Assembly: GCA_036936605.1 (NCBI GenBank)
Contig: JAUPFV010000004.1
Span: 184,158,807 to 184,222,806 of the forward strand
Source of the DNA: Limnanthes douglasii subsp. nivea
Lineage: Eukaryota; Streptophyta; Magnoliopsida; Brassicales; Limnanthaceae
DNA length: 64,000 nucleotides
Direction: 5' to 3'
Shown here: one piece after another, positions 46,826 through 57,099 of the stretch
Layout: each line of letters starts with the position of its first letter
Numbering within the stretch: position 1 is the stretch's first letter
Translations under genes and position numbers: made by a program
The notes under the pieces: model-generated
Database searches by the model: none
Seen by the model: only the letters and a program-made list of their open reading frames with translations
What the model was told of the DNA's origin: nothing

Positions 46826-48724
46826 CTACTGAAGCGCACCTTCTAAATCTTGACGTATAGGCAATGTAACAACTGATCGAACAGCCTCCAACCATCTATC
46901 GTCTATGGTGCGTGGGGGTGGACTGATAATATGCCAACCATACGCACCTAAGTACCTCCAATATGTGTTCGTCGCCGACTGTCTATAAGTATCGACGGTA
47001 GCAGTCAACCGATAATCTGAAAGTAAATGTTGACGCCAATCCAGCCACGCACTCTCACGCCATGTGTATCTAGCCAAATATCCCTTATTGTAACCCGGTC
47101 TGAGTACAAGTGGGAGTTCGGATTCATCCTGAACCCGTCCAAACTGGCGCATAACGCAATCGGGCATGTAACTCTCAGATGTGCTCATCATCCGCAAATG
47201 ATAAGCGATGGTGCGGATCTCTTGCATGGGAAACCGAACCCTGATACCCTCGTATGGCTCGAATACAACCTGTTCGAAATATAGTAAAACTATGAATACA
47301 TAATGAAATATGACTTAGTATAAATATGTTACTTACTAATAAATATAAAAACTTATATATGTCTCCTTCTGATTTGAAAGGAGAGTACGCACAACCAATT
47401 TGGGTCGGATGTTTTGCCCAACAATTCCATTCGGTAGCCACTTCACAATCCTTGGCTGCCTCGCTACATGGTCCGAGTTCTTAGAGGCTCTAAATGCGGG
47501 GAAATTGTCGTACATCCAGCAGTCTAGCATAACAACAAATCCGTAAAGGTTATGCTTGGATGCTTTTGAAGCACCATCCAAACCACGGAATAGTAATGCC
47601 AATGCACTCGTACCCCACGCAATGTCCACAAACCAGAGTCCACATTCTCTCACCCGTATAAGTAGTCATCATTGACACTTTTCTAACTTGTATCCGCATA
47701 AATAATGCAACCAAATAGGAACATCAAGTATGCTCGTGATACGTGACAGATAGTGTCTGGATCAGTCTGCTCAATGTAGCGACCCCTAGTGAACGTATCT
47801 CGCAGCCACTTTATCTTGAAGCCAACGTCTCTAGTGGACTGAATCTCAACGCAGACCTCTTCCACACTCAACCCTAACATACTAGCGCAGTAACTGTATA
47901 CCTCATCACGTGGAGCCGTGACTACGTCCAAAGTCCAACCAACTATAGGGAGACCCGTAATGCAGTTGACATCATCTAGAGTAATGGTCATCTCCCTGAA
48001 TGAGAAATGAAATGTGTTGGTCTTTTGATCCCAACGTTCAACAAAATCCTCATCAAGTACTGAATGCGTGAAGTACAGAGGCAAGTAAGCTATCAGAGGA
48101 CCGAAAGGAGTCCGTGCCAAGTGTCGTTCCACCTCCGGCTGAGCACTAAGGTCCCACATACGAAGCACATTATAATGTGCCTGGATGCCTAGCGAAGTAC
48201 GAGCATGTAAATAAATAACTAAGTCACTCATAAATCAAAGTAAAACATAGGATACCATATAAAAATTTGATACTTACCTGTCCCATGAAGACGTGGTATG
48301 CCTCATGTTTCTTATGGCCAAGAAATAGGGGTATCTTGTTGCATTGCAAAAATGTAAACGTCTTCCGCTGATCCTCGGTGTGGATAGCATCCACCCTCTC
48401 ATTAACAGGTGGTAAACGTGAAATAGTATGCGTAGGGGGTGGTGAACTGGTAGCAGGCGGTGGTGATCAGTGGACATGTGATGTATCTCGGCGTGATGAG
48501 CCTCCACCTCTAATGCCATCAATTGTTTTCTCAACCGCTTTCTCCTTCCTTTTCCCATGCTTTATTTGGTGCAAAGACCGATCAGATCTGTCCCTCTCCT
48601 CGTCCTCCTCTCTCAGACGTCTAGTCTCTGGGTCCTCCGATGATGCCCGTCCGCGTTTAGTTTCACAGATCCTTTCATTCTCGATGGCCCGTACCATCTT
48701 CAAATTCTTCCCCGGGTGTGTCAC
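46826..48724 (-). pseudogene. Plant mobile domain (PMD, MAIN-like) gene
   Basis: Exons read from high to low coordinates. About 48724-48278 is charged and Arg-rich, then VNERVDAIHTEDQRKTFTFL, ending at a GTAAGT donor. 48218-47683 is the PMD core: FGPLIAYLPLYFTHSVLDED, TFHFSFREMTITLDDVNCIT and GLPIVGWTLDV, ending with a stop. After a one-base shift, 47653-47330: GTSALALLFRGLDGASKASK and VMLDCWMYDNFPAFRASK, then a GTAAGT donor. 47270-46826: VFEPYEGIRVRFPMQEIRTI, CVMRQFGRVQDESELPLVLR, end TAA/TAG region at 46826. PMD proteins include MAIN/MAIL1 (genome silencing and stability) and many transposon-borne relatives. Lying inside the MULE and convergent with the transposase, this copy is the transposon-borne kind. 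Introns are short (about 59 bp each). Confidence 0.82.
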
Positions 48725-49532
48725 CCTCGATTCCGGGGGAACCGTCCTCGACCGAGAAGGCCAACGGGTCGCGGCTCGACAAAATTAGACCTGAAATAAT
48801 AATTAATACACACAAAGTTAATATTATCATATATCATACGATACAGTCCATAAACTCAAAAAAAATCTACAAACTAAACATAAACCTACATATAACCTCC
48901 ATATAATGTACATTTCATATTTTTAATTTTTTTTAAAAAAAAATTGATTTTCCTTATAGAAAAATAATTTGTGAGGCTGTGCACCATAGGTGCACAATCT
49001 TCTGTATCGAGCGTCATTGACCCCTGTACCACTTGGTACAAACCCAAAGCACCAGAGATGTGTGCTGTCGGCCATTTTCCAGCCGGAAATCGGGTTGGAA
49101 AATGGCCCCTTAAACCTAACCTAAAACCTAAATTCACACTTAAATCTACCCTAAGTCTAACTAAATTCAACAAATTCAATCTTAACCTAACTAAAATCAA
49201 AAAATTTAATCCTAAATATATAACCTAGAATTAGGGAAACTTACGTAGTTGGTGGTGGGTTTTTGTTCTTCACCATGACGGAGGAGGAGAAGGGGAGGAA
49301 GAGGTGGAGGTGTGGTGGTTCGCCGGAAAAGTTAGAGAGAGGTGGAAGTTTTGAGAGAAGTGAGGCTTAGAGTTGTAGAGATAAGTGAGAGGTGTGAGGG
49401 AAGTGAGAGGGTGTTGTAGAAAAAAAATGGTGGATAGATGTTAGTAACAAAAAAGGGCTTATACACCCCTAAAAAGATAGTTTTGTCAAAAATTGGATAT
49501 ATTTATACCACCTTCTGGATAAACTCAAAATT
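48725..49532. other. MULE right-end region
   Basis: 48975-49060 carries gtgcaccataggtgcac and gtaccacttggtac, the right-hand palindrome cluster. 49250-49430 is purine-rich and Gly/Arg-coding (ggaggaggagaaggggagga) and may be the leader of the PMD gene. The terminal inverted repeat starts near 49533. Confidence 0.45.
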
Positions 49533-49582
49533 AGATATACTTAATCGCATTTAAATATATATAGGTTGATCCGTAAACTATA

Positions 49583-50550
49583 ACCTTTGTTGTAGTTATT
49601 GAATTAACGATTGTAGGAGTGACATTGTATTTTTAGGCGTATTCTGCTTTTAAGTTTCTATTTTTCTATTTTTGGAAATACAGAAGAAAACAATCTGTGT
49701 GTATCTACACAAACAAAGTTATTGAATAAATGGCTTTTGAGTTTCTATTTTAGGCTTTATCCAATGAAACAAAATTTTAGTGAGAACAATAAGCAAGTCA
49801 CTATATTCATTAATGATTAACATATATATTATATTATATTCATTAATGGTTATATTTATAGTAGCATGTATAAGCACTGTTTTCTGAAAATTGTATGAAA
49901 GTCCATATTAGCATTAGAGTCTGTTTATTGATTTTGCTATCACGAGGCATTAACACGTAAGAAGAGAACTTTTTTATGGACTTTCTTCAATGAGATACCA
50001 CTGTTATGCTTGGCTTTTGAGCATGTATTTTATGTTTTTTTTAATTGATGCAAAATTAATTGCAGCAGAAATCGGAAAGAATGTGCATGCATTACTAAAC
50101 TTTAAATATTTGTTAAGAAACTATATTTGGAACTACAATTTAAATGACATGTGACTACAATAGCTATTTAAATGTCATTTAATGTAGTTTAAAACCGCAA
50201 CATTGCATGCAAAAGAACAATATGAAAAAGAAAATATAGAAATAGAACCGTATACATATTTGCATTCTTATTTATATGAAAATGGATATTTGCATTCTTA
50301 TTTATATGAAAATGGGACTATTTTTGCATGGGTCTGAAAGGTGCGTATACATATTATTGATGTTATGTTTTTAACTGCATATAACTTTAAAAGATAAAAT
50401 TAAACAATGGTTAACAAATACTTCTATAGTTGTATAAAGCAATGTAAAGTTATATTATTATAAATTTTTGTATATAGATGAAAATATGCATAAATTTTAT
50501 ATTCAGTGAGTTCAGGTTTATATAATTATTTAAAAATATATTATATGAAA
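49583..50550 (+). other. Copia internal DNA, no gene recognised
   Basis: AT-rich. A 33-bp unit (atatttgcattcttatttat) is duplicated at about 50249-50310. No copia integrase signature despite the position before RT. Confidence 0.4.
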
Positions 50551-51374
50551 CTACGTGAAGGGTTTTGTTACGTCTGTTTCTGAAAAAAAAGATATAAACT
50601 CAAGAATTTTTGCATGGTCTATCAACATAAAAAAATATATTGATAATCTGGTATTGTCTAATGATTTGATTCTGAATCAAACAGACAAATGTAAACATAG
50701 TAAATTTGATGCTTCTTATAAAGGAGTTATGATTTGTCTATATGTGGATAACATGTTGATTTTGGTACCGACTAATAAAAAAATTCTTGTCATCTAGCTT
50801 TTAGACGAAGGATTTGGAGGAAGCTGAGATGATTTTAAGTGTAAGGATCAAACAAAATAAAAATGGTATATCGATTTCTCAATCTCATTATATTAAGAAG
50901 ATATAAAATATATTTAATTTTAAAGATTTTTCTCTGATAAGCTCACATATAGATCATATTCTTAAGATTCTACCTAATAAAGGTGCTGCTGTAGCTCAAC
51001 TTGAATACTCAAGAACCATCGGGTGTCTTATGTATGTCATGATAGCACTAGGCCGGATATTGCCTTTGTTGTTGGAAAACTTAGTAGGTATACTAGCAAT
51101 CATAGTTCACATCATTGACAAGCTTTAAATCGAGTATTCAACTGTTTGAAAGGAACCACGAAGTATGGTTTGATTTAGCCGATGTTATATCAATTGAGTT
51201 TGTGAGAGCATCAAGCATGATGTTATATCAACTGAGTTTGTGAGAATTCAATATAATTTAGCCGATCGTTTAACCAAATGGTTACATAGCGATCTTGTGC
51301 ATAAATCCACTATTGAGATGGAGATGAAATTCCATTTGAAATCTCTCATGTTGAGATACCCGATTCCCATCTAA
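50551..51374 (+). pseudogene. Copia reverse transcriptase / RNase H remnant
   Basis: RT palm box YKGVMICLYVDNMLIL (usual YVDDML, second Asp changed to Asn), then after a shift DLEEAEMILSVRIKQNKNGI and SQSHYIKKI, then LEYSRTIGCLMYVMIA (usual YxxxIGSLMY). The end of RNase H (NLADRLTKWLHSDLVHKSTI) runs to about 51373. A 34-bp block (gatgttatatcaa, tgagtttgtgaga) is duplicated at 51182-51245. Several stops and shifts; dead. Confidence 0.82.
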
Positions 51375-51871
51375 TATGACATTAGGTGCTGAATTCAATG
51401 TGAAAAGCTTAACATCTAGAGATTGGAATAAATTAGTAGTATTATCCCAAATTATGTGTTCAGACAAGCAAGTTGTAGAGGTTGAAGTTTATCTTCTTAA
51501 TAGTTCTTTTGAAAAATTGCATATACATGTGCAAGAGTAAAATATCTACCTATTTAAGCATGGAGTTTAGCCGCTTCAAGAAGCTAGGACTTGATTTTGA
51601 TACGCTTAAGAAGGATAAGCACACAAGGCTAGTAAAAGATATTGTCAAGTAAAAACATTTGAGAATGTAAGTTTATGTATATATTATCTTCGAGTACTCA
51701 TTATGGATAGTAAATGTTCAATCCTTCGTGATACCTTGATATTCTAATATTTGAAATGTGTAATATCCTAATATGAAATTCAATCGTCACGATATTTTAT
51801 TTATGCATAAATTTGTTATTTGTTGTGAATTTGTTTTAGTTAATCATGAATTGCACTAAAATAGGAGAGAT

Positions 51872-52320
51872 TGTTAGATATTTTAGTGTAATTGGATTGA
51901 GTAGTTGGCCAATGTAGTCATAATATATTATCGAACAAGTTGGAGAGTGTGGAGTGCACACTTGTTAGAATATATAATGATTAGCATTATTTTAAAATGT
52001 GGATGATATTTTAAAAATTCATTTAAAATTTGAATTTTCAAAATAGCCGTTTATTTAATGTTTTAAATGATATCTAATTTTGGATAGTTAAAATTGTTTT
52101 GACAGTTTGAATTTTTTTGGTCAAAACATATGTTTCGTTGTTGGTCCAGAAACAGATAGACACAAAATTTCATTCTCAAAGTTCAAAAGAGAATTCTGAT
52201 TCTATCCGATTGAGATTTTTGGAGAACCACCGAAAATATTTCAATCAAAATTTTTCTATACAAGACTTCAGAATTATCCAAGAATCAAATACTATTCCCA
52301 CCAATATATAAAAATTAAAG
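51872..52320 (+). repeat. Copia 3' LTR, truncated
   Basis: Starts TGTTAGATATTTTAGTG directly after a purine tract. It aligns with 39333-39720 and then loses similarity after about 52320, so the last 100 bp or so of the LTR are missing. It has about 55 bp not found in the left LTR. Confidence 0.85.
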
Positions 52321-53160
52321 ACACAAATTTAAAAAAAAAAGAACGCATTTGTACCTATGATGTACTCACCCCCGGATCCTCTCGATCATATAAAAAACAA
52401 AACAGATATGAACCTATGATGTACTTATCATGTCTTCGGCTGTTGTGGATAAAATAAAATATTGGTCTCTCTAACTTTGATTTTTTTTTTACATTTGAAA
52501 ATTATGGAGGTTATATTAGATTCGTTTTCATTAAAATAAATGACCTCCAAGTCATCTATTTAACTATTATACTTTCATCTAATACCGACCTTATAATTTG
52601 TAGTTATTTAATATTCATCTTTACTATCTAACTCATAATTAGTATCCAATTTTTTTTAATAGTGTAAATACTCTCTACCAAATATATAAGGTCAATTTTT
52701 TTATTAGAAGTTATTTTCTTCCCCCTTTCTACCTTTTAAACATTTGAATATTTTCTAGCCGCCTTCTAACAACATTCCAAGAGAGCTTAACCCTACACCC
52801 AAAAACCAGAATTTTGAGGTGATCGACAATTTAAGATCAGTATATTTTGGTAATGTATATATTAACTGCTTCGAACTACTGGTTTTCAGGTTACCGAAGC
52901 CAAATCAGAGGTTCATCTGAGTCTTTCGATTTATGGTGAGGATTACAGAATAGTTATATGTGGTTATTTCTTGATTTCTCTCTTAATCGATTTGTTTCGT
53001 TAGTTTTGTGAGCATCGTGTACTACTTGAGTGTGATTCATGTTCTTTTTTTTTCTTTCTAGAGAATTAATGTTCTTTAGTTCGATTTCAAGACTCCAATC
53101 GTTGTTTAATAAGTTATATACTGTTTTAAAGTATTATGTATGTTTTTTTGGCTTGAAACA
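52321..53160. other. Leader region of the second MULE, no gene
   Basis: AT-rich. A 15-bp phrase (acctatgatgtact) is repeated near 52350 and 52412. 52780-52960 looks like a transcribed leader (splice-like ttttcag and a gaggttcatctgagtc stretch). No terminal inverted repeat was confirmed. Confidence 0.35.
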
Positions 53161-53179
53161 ATATATAAACTCGATATTA

Positions 53180-53640
53180 TAGTTATCCAGGCATGCGTGA
53201 TAGAGGATGCGAGTTGTTCGATGAAGATGCGAATTGTTTGATTTTTTAATGTGTAGAAATATTCGAGTTTTTTGATTTATCTACTGTATATGAACATGTG
53301 AGTTTAGTGTAACTTAAGAATACGAGTTCTGTGTATTATTTCATGAAATAACATCTTTATAGGAGCTTGCGAGTTTTGTTGCATATGTATTTTGTTGATA
53401 ATGCTAGTGCTGTCCTGATTAACTTAGACCTTGAGAGTTGTGTACATTATTGCATCAATACACATGCGTTTTCTTTTTATAATATTCACAATGAGAGTGT
53501 TGTACATTACATTGAGAACATGAGAGTTGTAATGATTATTAAACACGAGATTTCTTTAGGTTATCTTACACACGAGTTCTTTATGATTTAGTAAGCAAGT
53601 TGTTTAGTCATTGTTTTTGCGAGTTGCGTTCAGTTTTAAA
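53180..53640 (+). repeat. Motif array 1 (GAGAGTTCTTTGTAT-like), upstream of MULE transposase
   Basis: About 13 degenerate copies of (c)atg(c/a)gagtt(c/g)tttgta in 460 bp: for example gatgcgagttgttcg, cttgcgagttttgttg, cttgagagttgtgtac and catgagagttgtaatg. Spacing is irregular, 25-45 bp. Confidence 0.7.
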
Positions 53641-53929
53641 TCCTCTATTGCTATTTGTATGCTCTTGACTGCTTCTTAATTGTTCAATACAGGGTAGGTA
53701 TACCATGAGTTTATATTTTCAAACATGGTTACCAAACTGCAATTGTTCCTTTCACGGAGTTTAAAAACTTTCAAAGTATTCAAGAGTACATAGAAAGCAG
53801 ATGAGAAACGTTCTCCAGAGGTAACTACAGTATTAGCTACTCATGCGGCGATCACATGAAATTGTTTATTTAAAAATGATAAATATTTTGTTGTTTTAAA
53901 TTTATATATTGATTTATAGTGTTTAAAAC

Positions 53930-56145
53930 GTGTTAGTTTTCTTATCGAACAACAACTCGTTGACAAGGGTTCTGATCAAAAGTGTAAAAAACCTAGCATA
54001 AGTTTGGGAGAACTCTCTCATAATCAACTAACTAGTGGGGAGAGTAGTAATTGTTTAGTTAAGTCTGGTCAGAAAAAACAACTATCTACTACTGGTTGAG
54101 CTGATGTTGTCATAGGGGTTGGTCAAGCTTTTGATGAAGGTACTGCAGCTCTAAGGCTATCTTTATGCCAATATACCTTAGAGAATGGTTTTTCTTTCAG
54201 ATACATGCATAATAAAACAAGTAAGATCACAGCTTATCGTGAAAACAAAGTCTCAAGTGGATGTAAATGGAGACTTTATGCATCAGTTGATTCTACCACT
54301 AGCCTCATTATGATTAAGCGGTATGTTGCATACCATACTGCACCCCTCGTTTCTCCCTAAAACACAAGAGGCATTTGATATCAGATTTGATTGCGGAGGA
54401 AACGCATGATTCTATTAGGAGATTTCATTCTTTGACAACCCAAACTATACAATCTTCTGTTAAACGAGACTACGGTTTAGATATATCTTACCATCTGTCA
54501 TGGAATGATTTGGATAAGGCAATGAGGGGAATCTTCGGAGATAGTTTTATTTCTTTTAATTTACTAAAAGGATACTTCAAACGATTGAAAAGTCATGATA
54601 TTTTTATCGGCGGTTAGTTCGAATTATCAGCTTGAACGTCTTCAACGGTTATTTATAGCATTCCGTTCATGTCTTCAAGGTTTCTATTCATACCGTCCGA
54701 TGTTGTATGTTGATCAAACCTTTGTAACTGGCAAGTATACGAGTGTATTGCTGTTTGCCATAGGAAATGACGGTAACAACGATTAGTTTCATTCTTTTCT
54801 TATAATTTGATGGATTGCAATAGTTTAGTTAAAATTAGAAATTATAGTTCGTGTTCTTTTTAATCCAAATACGCGAGTTTTTCACTATAAGATATATGTG
54901 CTACTTGTTCATTACGTAATATTGTGAGTTCTTCGTGTATACATCAAAGCAAGTTCTTTATGTTTATTTTTACATGATTAAACACGCGAGTTGTCTACAT
55001 GATTAACCTTGCGAGTTGTTTTATGTACATTTATATGTTATTGCGAGTTGTATGTAAATTTGACCATGCTTCACATGTAAAACCAGTCTACTTGTCATGT
55101 TTTTCAGGTCTATTGCCTGTTGTATTTGGTATTGTGGATAGTGAGGATTATGATAATTGGCTGTGGTTTTTGGAGTATTTGAAACCTCATTTATTGGAGT
55201 GTCAAATCACATTAATTTCAGACCGTCTTGTAGGTTTTATTAATGTTGTTTTTGTCTCGTATCCAAACTATTATGATGCCTACTGTTATTTCTATCTTGT
55301 TCAGATTTCGAAGAGTTCTCTGAATCACACTAACATAGATTTGAAAGCTAGGATGATATGTTTGTTAGTCGGTGTGCTTATGCTCCCACAATGTACTTTT
55401 AGAATTTATATGTGAAGGTGGTAATAAAATTAAAACAAATCTTGAAAATTTACCTCCAAAGAAGTATGCTTGGGTATTTGTTAAAGGGAAACGATATGGT
55501 GCTACAACATCTACTACTGTATAATCGTTTAACGCATAGATAACAAAACTATGCACCTATTCTTGAATTGGTTGACAAGATTACAGTCTTACTTATGACT
55601 CAAATTTCACGATGATATTTGGAGGGGCTAAGCTGGACTACTAATTTATGCCAGAGTATGAAAAGAAGCTAAAACATAATATCAGATAATGTTGTACCTA
55701 GGTTTCCTATAAGTCTTGTGCATCCTTATTCGAAGTTTTTTCAGACCCTATAATGGTTGTTAATATGCTGGATTTCAAATGTTCTTGCAGTGCATGGCAA
55801 CAGGATTGTTTTCCATGTTCTCACTCTTTATCGATAATACAATCGAGTCAGCAAGATTGTTAATATGCTGGATCTTAAATGTTCTTGATAGAGCCATTCT
55901 TCACAGTTAACAATTACAGATCAACATACTCCTTTAGCATACCAGCTATAACCAATTTTGGCGAAGGATCAAGCTCTAACGATTCGACCGAGCTAGAAAT
56001 TCTGCTTCCCAACACAAAAAGACGCGTTGGAAGGCCTAAGAAAAAGTGATTTCTGTGTGGAGGAGAAATAACAACCACTCAGTTAAGGTGTGGCTGTTGT
56101 TCAAAAGAAGGCCATAACAGGAGAACCTATGATGTTACACTTTAA
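53930..56145 (+). pseudogene. MuDR-like MULE transposase
   Basis: 54150-54330: DNA-binding lead (ENGFSFRYMHNKTSKITAYR, SSGCKWRLYASVDS). 54375-54614: ETHDSIRRFHSLTTQTIQSS and KRDYGLDISYHLSWNDLDKA. 54595-54772: catalytic start YRPMLYVDQTFVTGKYTSVL (first Asp), LFAIGNDG. A GT-AG intron fits 54773-55107 and keeps the frame, leading into LLPVVFGIVDSEDYDNWLWF and LISDRLVGFINVVFVSYPNY (second Asp in SDR). Near 55770-55850: SWIM finger KCSCSAWQQDCFPCSHSLSI. 56010-56145: GRPKKK, stop, then zinc knuckle CGCCSKEGHNRRTY. A 30-bp piece at 55757 is duplicated at 55855. Stops and shifts throughout; dead. Confidence 0.85.
54860..55055 (+). repeat. Motif array 2, inside the transposase intron
   Basis: About six copies of the gcgagttctttgta-like motif (tacgcgagtttttcac, cacgcgagttgtctac, cttgcgagttgttttatg, attgcgagttgtatg), all within the 335-bp intron. 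Same motif as arrays at 53180-53640 and 56165-56660. Confidence 0.65.
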
Positions 56146-56164
56146 AACGAGATTTGTTTGTTAC

Positions 56165-56660
56165 ATTAATTTGAGAACATGAGAGATCTATTCAGTTATA
56201 AACATGAGAGTTTTTTTAACACAAACATGTGTGTTATCCTATATATCTTAGCATGCGAGTTCTTTGTAATAATAAGAAGAATGAGAGTATTGTACATTAA
56301 ATTTGAACTTGAGAGTTGTGTACATTTTTGCAGTAATAAACATGCGCATTCTTTGTATACTCCTAACATTGCGAGTTGTGTACATTACACTGAGAACATA
56401 AGAGGTTCTCGTATATTTTACCCATGAATGTTCTTTGTATATTCTACTCAACCATGTGTGAGTTCTTTGTAATTTATACATGAGAGTTCTTTGTATACTA
56501 CTCAACATGAAAGTTCTTTGTATACTCTTCTCACGAGAGTTCTATGTATATTCTACTCAACTATACGCGAGTTCTTTTTAATTTATAAATGAGAGTTCTT
56601 TGTATACTACTCAACATGAGAGTTCTTTTGATATTCTTCCCATGAGAGTTCTATGTATAT
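56165..56660 (+). repeat. Motif array 3, downstream of MULE transposase
   Basis: About 18 copies of catgagagttctttgtatac-like units in 500 bp, some nearly identical (aacatgagagttctttgtat at several places), spaced 25-35 bp. This is the best-preserved of the three arrays. Confidence 0.8.
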
Positions 56661-57099
56661 TATATGATAATTATATAAACTATTGATGACTAATATGTAA
56701 TAATTAAAGTTTTGTACTAACAATGGTAAAGATACGAGATAAATTTTGGTCTAGTTGTTAATATAAGGGGTTAAAATGCAATTAACCCATTTTTGTAACA
56801 ACTTTAGTTATTATAAGTCTGTTCGCCTGTATATAAAGGTAAAGGTTGAATTCAATGGCATGAGACTTTCATTTGCTGAACTATCTTCTTTTACTTAACT
56901 TTTTCTCGCTAAAATCAAATTCTCTCTTCACCTCCCTCTAGAACCAGAATTCATCCACACAAAATTGGCGATCACAGTGGGAGTTAATCAATTGGTACCT
57001 TGATTTATTTATCAAAACTCAGAAGCAATTAACTTTCTTGTTTTGTTTTGATTTTTCTTAATCAATTATTTGAAACTTTTTTGGATCGATAGTGGAATC

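Larger units (their letters stand above)
41612..49582 (+). mobile_element. Autonomous-type MULE with transposase-OTU and PMD genes
   Basis: Element about 41621-49573 (8.0 kb). Ends: 41621-41661 (tatatacctaaatgca, ttaagtatatcc) is the inverted match of 49533-49573 (ctatatatatttaaatgc, ttaagtatatct when complemented). Flanks taaattata (41612-41620) and taaactata (49574-49582) form a 9-bp duplication with one change, the usual MULE length. Plus strand: FAR1-like DNA-binding region, MULE transposase, OTU domain. Minus strand, convergent: plant mobile domain gene. It interrupts a copia element. All genes carry stops or shifts. Confidence 0.78.
39333..52320 (+). mobile_element. Ty1/copia element split by a MULE
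   Basis: Left LTR 39333 to about 39836, primer-site-like TGGTATCATCATCG after it, internal DNA 39850-41620 and 49574-51870, right LTR 51872 to about 52320 after the purine tract aaaataggagagat. RT and RNase H remnants lie at 50551-51374. Gag, protease and integrase cannot be recognised. The 41621-49573 segment is a MULE inserted later. Confidence 0.8.
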
